Source of the DNA: Devosia sp.
GTDB taxonomy: Bacteria; Pseudomonadota; Alphaproteobacteria; Rhizobiales; Devosiaceae
DNA: 60,862 nt
NCBI RefSeq assembly: GCF_014860165.1
Contig: NZ_JACZKG010000040.1
Span: forward strand, 1-60,862
Reading direction: 5' to 3'
Part shown: in pieces, positions 57,201 to 60,862 of the stretch
How positions within the stretch are numbered: the first letter of the stretch is position 1
Layout of the letters: each line of letters begins with the position of its first letter
Translations under genes and position numbers: made by a program
Notes under the pieces: generated by a model
Databases searched by the model: none
What the model was told of the DNA's origin: nothing
What the model saw: only the letters and a program-made list of their open reading frames with translations

Positions 57201-57463
57201 TCAGCTTCGCCAGCGTCGACCAGTCCAATGTGACGCTCGAAACCGTCAAGAAGGCCGAAAAGTCCGACGCCGTGGTGCTGCGCCTCTTCGAACACGCCAA
57301 TATCCGGGCCGAGGCGACCATCACCTTCGGCATCCCGGTCAAGAGCGTGCGGGTGGTCAACCTGATGGAGGAGGGCGCCGGCAAGCCATTGCAACTCAAG
57401 GACAATGGCGTGACCCTGTCGCTGCGGCCCTTCGAAATCGCCACGCTCCTGATCGAAACCTGA
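54251..57463 (+). CDS. GH38 alpha-mannosidase
   Basis: A 1070-residue cytoplasmic glycoside hydrolase of family 38, the usual length. The N-terminal jelly-roll-like domain (about 1-250) precedes the catalytic barrel. Zinc ligands His and Asp are in VGSTHLDVGWLWRV, and the nucleophile Asp in WLPDTFGYSANLPQIM. GAMWVEPDVNIVSGESLVRQ and YGYGDGGGGPTRGM are other family blocks, and the beta-sandwich C-terminal half has LENELLRVTFDKSGEITSVF. No signal peptide is present, so it trims mannosides after import. It is embedded between the permease and ATPase genes of the transporter. Confidence 0.96.
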   Translation: MTYSNPMSSKLGLLDDDLKMEGKLIRLCKDLEAKILTPVADVPWQWHVQRADMSADQALKADWRKWEQFGPHSVWAKKQGHTWFAAEIVVPEAARGKTFVLKFTSQWQDRPGSTDPQCLAYLDGKIAQALDGNHTELVIERNAKPGSKHTLLVNAFTFFDRPLVGFTVDFYTRSERAEKLYWDLATPLDVAVRLYQNDPRRQAILNIIDRALRALDRRDGFTPEFEASLGAAEKIAAEIYKLVDTETQPQVTAVGSTHLDVGWLWRVLHTRDKTARSFATVLNLMEEYPEFIFMYNQSVLFDFLKKDYPEIWERMLKKVKSGQFEIEGAMWVEPDVNIVSGESLVRQIMRGRRFHLEHFGVDPKTVWLPDTFGYSANLPQIMDKSGLKYFVTSKLSWNDTDRHPYDSFHWRGIDGTVTKAQLITAQKYDSQEIFTTYNGDLSVSETMGAWKRYEPKAVHNEVVMSYGYGDGGGGPTRGMIERGIRLERGIPGAPRVKLEGIVPFLDRLGKKMDAPGNKFPVWNGELYLQYHRGTLTSVAKNKANNRKAERLLRELEFLGAMALTQAGAAYPSDTLAEFWELVLINQFHDILPGTSIPEVYVDSDNEYGQIFSTLGSQNGPWHSAAQAFAKPGADQLRLVNFTGQTRAELVHFAGNAQEISQLAGASLASGAGVAPIQKLVSADGSTSFAAPVSDLSPLGWTGAQVVAGGAANSSSPLSVSEKHLENELLRVTFDKSGEITSVFDKTRNRETLEPGKAANRLIAYEDKPMQWDAWDIDRYFEEQFWPLADGKSLISVVETGPHRAAIRVERSYRKSKIVQVISLAAGARQVEFDTFIDWQERHTVLKAQFPFDLNTSEIRSEIQFGHVKRPTHRNTTWDRARFEASMHRWVDLSEADFGVALLNDCKYAYDCLEQSVRLTLVRGSTFPSPDADLGEHRLRYALFVHDGVADLADVHRAAERFNNPVAVIGALRPAANAATEFASFSFASVDQSNVTLETVKKAEKSDAVVLRLFEHANIRAEATITFGIPVKSVRVVNLMEEGAGKPLQLKDNGVTLSLRPFEIATLLIET

Positions 57464-57473
57464 GGAGGCCTTC

Positions 57474-58529
57474 ATGTCCGACGTATCGCTGCGCGGCGTC
57501 CGCAAATCCTATGGCTCACTCGAAGTGGTCCATGGGGTGGATCTCGACATCAAGTCCGGCGAGTTCGTGGTCTTTGTCGGCCCCTCGGGCTGCGGCAAGT
57601 CCACCCTGCTGCGCATGATCGCCGGGCTCGAGCCCATCTCGGGCGGCGACATCTCCATCGGCGGCAGGGTGGTCAACGACATCCCCTCGCCGCAGCGGGG
57701 TATCGCCATGGTCTTCCAGTCCTATGCGCTCTATCCGCATATGACGGTCTACGACAACATGGCCTTTGGCCTGAAGCTCGCCAAGACGCCGAAAGCCGAG
57801 ATCGATCAGAGGGTTAGGGAAGCCGCCCGTATCCTCCAGATCGAGGATTACCTCGAGCGCATGCCCAAGGCCCTCTCGGGCGGGCAGCGCCAGCGCGTCG
57901 CCATCGGCCGCGCCATCGTGCGCAATCCCAAGGTGTTCCTGTTCGACGAACCGCTCAGTAATCTCGACGCCTCGCTGCGCGCCCAGACCCGCATCGAGAT
58001 CGCCAAGCTGCACGATACGCTCGACGCCACCATGATTTACGTGACCCACGACCAGGTCGAAGCCATGACCCTGGCCGACCGCATCGTGGTGCTCAATGCG
58101 GGTAATATCGAGCAGGTCGGCACCCCGCTCGAACTCTATCGCAACCCCGTCAACACCTTCGTGGCGGGCTTCATCGCCAGCCAGCGCATGAACTTTCTCA
58201 CGGTTTCACCACAGGGTAACGGCTTGGCCCTTCGCGCTGGCAGACTGTTAACGCTGAGCCACCCCAGACTGGCTGAGGTGCGAACCATTGGCGTGCGCCC
58301 CGAGCATCTTGAACTGGCCAGTCCCGAGGCGGCGCATTTCTTCGGCACGCTGTCTGTCATCGAGCAATTCGGCGAATATGCCCTAGCCTATGTCGAACTG
58401 CCCGGCGGCGAGTTGATCACCATCAAGCTCGATGGCGCCCCCGATCTCAAGCTGCATGACACCATCCATATCGGCGTGCCGCCCTACGCGGTGCATCTGT
58501 TCGACGCGGCCGGCCGGGCGCTGCGCTGA
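57474..58529 (+). CDS. Mannoside/sugar ABC transporter ATPase, MalK/UgpC type
   Basis: A 351-residue ATPase. Walker [17 protein letters not shown]-loop [13 protein letters not shown], signature [17 protein letters not shown], Walker [16 protein letters not shown], switch His [11 protein letters not shown]-terminal TOBE with IGVRPEHLELAS. ATG 57474 has GAGGAGG upstream. It closes the mannoside operon before a terminator and could also energise other CUT1 importers lacking their own ATPase. Confidence 0.96.
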   Translation: MSDVSLRGVRKSYGSLEVVHGVDLDIKSGEFVVFVGPSGCGKSTLLRMIAGLEPISGGDISIGGRVVNDIPSPQRGIAMVFQSYALYPHMTVYDNMAFGLKLAKTPKAEIDQRVREAARILQIEDYLERMPKALSGGQRQRVAIGRAIVRNPKVFLFDEPLSNLDASLRAQTRIEIAKLHDTLDATMIYVTHDQVEAMTLADRIVVLNAGNIEQVGTPLELYRNPVNTFVAGFIASQRMNFLTVSPQGNGLALRAGRLLTLSHPRLAEVRTIGVRPEHLELASPEAAHFFGTLSVIEQFGEYALAYVELPGGELITIKLDGAPDLKLHDTIHIGVPPYAVHLFDAAGRALR

Positions 58530-58558
58530 CTGTTTGCTACGCAGCCACGACAATGAAC

Positions 58559-58590
58559 ATACCCCCGCGGCGCTGCGGGGGTATTTCTTT
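58559..58590 (+). terminator. Rho-independent terminator of the mannoside operon
   Basis: ATACCCCCGC pairs with GCGGGGGTAT around a GGCGCT loop and is followed by TTCTTT, 29 bp after the ATPase stop. Confidence 0.88.
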
Positions 58591-58640
58591 GTCGCCTCGG
58601 GATCAGCCGCGATGGCGCCGGATCAGCCTGGCGATGACAG

Positions 58641-58696
58641 CCGCGGCTAATCCATGACCGAGCGGGCGGGGCGCGCAAGCAGGGGACGCGGCAGCC
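58641..58696. repeat. Direct repeat copy 1, bounding a methyltransferase gene
   Basis: CCGCGGCTAATCCATGAC followed by GAGCGGGCGGGGCGC and AAGCAG is repeated at 59464-59517 with a few substitutions and a 2-bp indel. The two copies are 823 bp apart in the same orientation and enclose the methyltransferase gene. Confidence 0.75.
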
Positions 58697-58709
58697 TTAG
58701 GCCGGCGCG

Positions 58710-59438
58710 TTACGGCTTTTCCCAGTCCATGATCAGGAAGGACGGGACCCTGCCGAAGAGGTCGCGCTGTTCGGGATCGCCGCCATGCGGCAGCGGCTCG
58801 TCGAAATGTCGCAGCAACAAGCCGGCGCCGAGCAGCAGCGACATATAGGTGCTCAGCGGCCGGTGCCAGTTCTGCACCCGCAGGTCGCCCCAACTGACCC
58901 AGTCGGCGCGCTCGGCCATATAGTGATCGATGACGAAACGGCGTGCGCCGTCGGCGTCGCTGCGCCAGCCCACGGGGTTGCTGGCGCTGTAGAAGCTGGT
59001 CAGGTTGGCGATCAGCAGGTGCCCGCCGGGGCGCAACGCCCGGTTCATCTCGGCGATGGCGGCCTTGGCATCGGGAATGTCGATCAGGCTGAGATAGGCG
59101 ACGACAAGATCGAAGGCTCCGTCATCGAAAGGCAGTTGCTCCGCTCCGGCAATGCGATAGTCGCCCTCGGGATGCCGCCGCTGCGCTTCCGCGATGAGCG
59201 AGGGGGCCGGATCGATGCCTGTTGTGCCCAGGCCCCGCGCCGCGAGCAGCCGACAGAACCGACCCTCCCCGCAACCGACATCCAGCACCTGCCGTGCGCC
59301 GCTCAGTTGCACCCGGTCGAGCATGGGCGCATCCAGCACGAAGCGCCGCGCATAATCGCCCTCGGCGCCCAGCGTGGAAATCCACGCGGCGGCAGACTCT
59401 TCCCATCCATTGCTCATCAGCAGTCTGGCCCCATCCAT
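58710..59438 (-). CDS. SAM-dependent methyltransferase
   Basis: A 242-residue class I methyltransferase of the UbiE/type 11 class. Motif I is VLDVGCGEGRFCRLLAARG, followed by GIDPAPSLIAEAQRR, motif II-like FDLVVAYLSLIDI, and LRPGGHLLIANL. No domain hints at the substrate; it could act on a small molecule or lipid. ATG 59438 has GGA upstream; ATG 59417 (MSNGWEESAAAWI) is a reasonable alternative. It is convergent with the mannoside operon and bounded by direct repeats, so it may be a recently moved cassette. Confidence 0.88.
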   Translation of the reverse strand: MDGARLLMSNGWEESAAAWISTLGAEGDYARRFVLDAPMLDRVQLSGARQVLDVGCGEGRFCRLLAARGLGTTGIDPAPSLIAEAQRRHPEGDYRIAGAEQLPFDDGAFDLVVAYLSLIDIPDAKAAIAEMNRALRPGGHLLIANLTSFYSASNPVGWRSDADGARRFVIDHYMAERADWVSWGDLRVQNWHRPLSTYMSLLLGAGLLLRHFDEPLPHGGDPEQRDLFGRVPSFLIMDWEKP

Positions 59439-59463
59439 CGGTGATTCCGACTTGGAAGGGTAA

Positions 59464-59517
59464 CCGCGGCTAATCCATGACAGAGCGGGCGGGGCGCAAG
59501 CAGTGGAACGCGGGGCC
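59464..59517. repeat. Direct repeat copy 2
   Basis: Second copy of the element at 58641-58696, lying just upstream of the methyltransferase start. It shares CCGCGGCTAATCCATGAC and GAGCGGGCGGGGCGC with copy 1. Confidence 0.75.
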
Positions 59518-59625
59518 GAGGTGTGCAGGCCCGGTGGAGGAAAGGTCGATTGGCGTTGACGAGAAAGAGGCCAACATGCGCAATGAGCGTTCCAGGGGCA
59601 AATTAACGGCGGCGTTTTTATTGCA

Positions 59626-60531
59626 ATGTCTGACAGCGATCGAAGTGAGTTCGTTGCACTTGTAGCCGTTGTCTGCACAGTCGTTGTTTTGCTAATCGGG
59701 CTAGGGGCTGGCGCTCACTACAACGAAGGCCAGCAACAGCAGGGAGCCCAGAGCAGTCGGCCAAACCTTCACCTTCTCGGAGGAAGCCCCGAAAGCTACC
59801 AAGCCATATGCAACACCCCCGAAAATGAGACACAAGCCGATCTGTGCCAGCAATGGCGCGCGGCTGAGGCCGCTACGGATTCGGCCCGCTGGACTCAGTT
59901 CCAATTCTGGCTCGGGGCGGCTGGCTTCGTTGGACTGGTAATCACCGTCGCCTATTCCGTCCGGGCCTTCCGCCAAGCTCAGATTCAGGCCAACGCGGCT
60001 CTCAGGGCCAATGCCCGGGCCACCCGGGCAAATGTCATTGCTAGAGAGTTGGGTCACGCCCAAGTTCGCGCGTACATGGCGATTGGTGAGGTCAATCTCA
60101 GTTGGGCAGACGACGAGGGCGCGCCACGCTTGGCCGAAGTAAAATTCAACTGGGTAAATCGCGGGCAATCCCCAGCGTCCCAAGTTGGGCTGATTTGCGC
60201 GGTCCAGCATGTCCCCGCGGGTTATTCTGAACCCATTGTGTCTTTGGCAGGTGCTACCGCAGCCATGGATTTCGGAACCAGCACAGTGGCGCCGGATCGG
60301 GGGTTGCTGACGTACTATGGCGACATAGCAAACACGCCAATCAGCGCAGAGGAAACGCAACGCTGGCTCGACGGTGAAACCGATATCGTTGTTTTTTGCG
60401 CCGCTCGATATCGCGACGTTTTCGGAGTTCAACATATTGCCGAGACTTGCAGCGTCCTCGTACACAGGACCATCAAGGGCAAAAACATGGTCAACTTCAA
60501 GACCTACGGCCACCACAACCGCGACAGCTAG
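59626..60531 (+). CDS. Hypothetical membrane protein with two N-terminal helices
   Basis: A 301-residue protein. Helix 1 is VALVAVVCTVVVLLIGLGAG (about 10-29); a loop with two cysteines (CNTPENETQADLC) follows; helix 2 is FWLGAAGFVGLVITVAYSVR (about 94-113). A basic, Ala/Asn-rich coiled segment (QIQANAALRANARATRANVI) leads to a soluble C-terminal domain of beta character (MAIGEVNLSWADDEGAP). This layout of two helices plus a cytoplasmic beta domain is frequent in accessory or phage-linked proteins of unknown role. ATG 59626 lacks a good ribosome binding site, and base composition is lower in GC than its neighbours. Confidence 0.7.
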   Translation: MSDSDRSEFVALVAVVCTVVVLLIGLGAGAHYNEGQQQQGAQSSRPNLHLLGGSPESYQAICNTPENETQADLCQQWRAAEAATDSARWTQFQFWLGAAGFVGLVITVAYSVRAFRQAQIQANAALRANARATRANVIARELGHAQVRAYMAIGEVNLSWADDEGAPRLAEVKFNWVNRGQSPASQVGLICAVQHVPAGYSEPIVSLAGATAAMDFGTSTVAPDRGLLTYYGDIANTPISAEETQRWLDGETDIVVFCAARYRDVFGVQHIAETCSVLVHRTIKGKNMVNFKTYGHHNRDS

Positions 60532-60805
60532 CAGCCTCCCGGCTGACCACCGGCTTGGTGCGTTTGATACATAAGGCCGGATGTTTCGGCCCTGCCGCCC
60601 GAACATCAAGTTCGCCCCCCCTACGCATTCGCGCAGGGCTTGGCGACTGCCCGCCCCTTTGACATGATCGCCGCTCTTGCCTTTCGAATCAGGGCTTCCG
60701 GACGTTTGCGGCGTTCGTGCCACCTTCATTTTCAGTATTCCCCCCGGGCGCCCGGCACTTCTGACGGGCGGGGCGCGCCGGTGGTCGGTGATTTGGGATG
60801 TCGAC
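60532..60805. other. Gap without a supported gene
   Basis: About 270 bp after the membrane protein. No convincing frame, repeat or terminator was seen. Confidence 0.4.
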
Positions 60806-60862
60806 ATGATCTCAGAGCCTGTGCGCGACGTTTTCGATGCGGGTGGGCGGGGGCTGCAGCAT
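60806..60862 (+). CDS. Possible start of a gene running off the window
   Basis: An open frame from ATG 60806 reads MISEPVRDVFDAGGRGLQH to the edge, with GGGAT at a plausible distance upstream. Only 19 codons are visible, so no product can be named. Confidence 0.3.
   Translation, partial: MISEPVRDVFDAGGRGLQH

Noticed and set aside
59701..60807. 368-residue minus-strand frame opposite the two-helix membrane protein
   Set aside because: The plus frame has coherent helices and a soluble domain; the minus product looks random.

Overview
The window reads as a chromosomal segment of a high-GC alphaproteobacterium of the Hyphomicrobiales, most like a Devosia-type organism. This rests on base composition, the density of solute-binding-protein ABC transporters, a TGA-N9-TCA / Irr-like iron control region, and intergenic CCGG-rich palindromes of a kind common in that order. 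It is an inference from style and gene content, not from a marker gene. No rRNA, CRISPR array, intact insertion sequence, integrase or phage module was seen. One tRNA is present.

Layout. 1-4290: an edge-truncated MFS transporter, a large STT3/PglB-like membrane protein, a YjbR-family protein, msrA with a terminator, and a small membrane protein. 4532-4621: tRNA-Ser(GGA), followed by about 430 bp without a credible gene. 5054-8860: a tightly coupled minus-strand operon for a tryptophan tryptophylquinone (TTQ) amine dehydrogenase of the aromatic amine dehydrogenase type (order B-E-D-A) followed by two monoheme cytochromes c, with a divergent AraC regulator (9015-9947). 9940-19290: a minus-strand efflux locus of outer membrane factor, membrane fusion protein, RND pump, ABC exporter, response regulator and histidine kinase. 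19706-28865: two TIM-barrel sugar isomerase/epimerase-like genes, two permeases and a binding protein facing a LacI regulator, guanine deaminase and GMC oxidoreductase. An 18-bp perfect palindrome lies between the two arms, and no ATPase gene is present. 29252-35487: a nucleoside import and salvage operon (nucleoside hydrolase, binding protein, two permeases, ATPase, frameshifted adenosine deaminase) with a divergent LysR gene. 36874-43489: a LysR regulator and an operon matching E. coli ydcSTUV-patD, for putrescine-type uptake and aminobutyraldehyde oxidation. 43539-44130: two decayed gene remnants. 44692-48535: an iron(III)-siderophore ABC importer with a divergent methyltransferase and a candidate iron-responsive control region. 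48539-58529: a mannoside utilisation locus (Gfo/Idh oxidoreductase, LacI, binding protein, two permeases, GH38 alpha-mannosidase, ATPase) ending in a strong terminator. 58641-60862: a methyltransferase gene bounded by direct repeats, an accessory membrane protein, and a possible gene start at the edge.

Overall this is a scavenging segment. It takes up amines, polyamine-like compounds, nucleosides and purines, sugars, mannosides and iron, each module carrying its own regulator, together with one drug-efflux system. The most distinctive item is the amine dehydrogenase. Its small subunit keeps the two TTQ tryptophans at the family's exact 51-residue spacing and one catalytic Asp, but has His where the described enzymes, as recalled, carry a second active-site Asp. 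No mauG-like gene is in the window.
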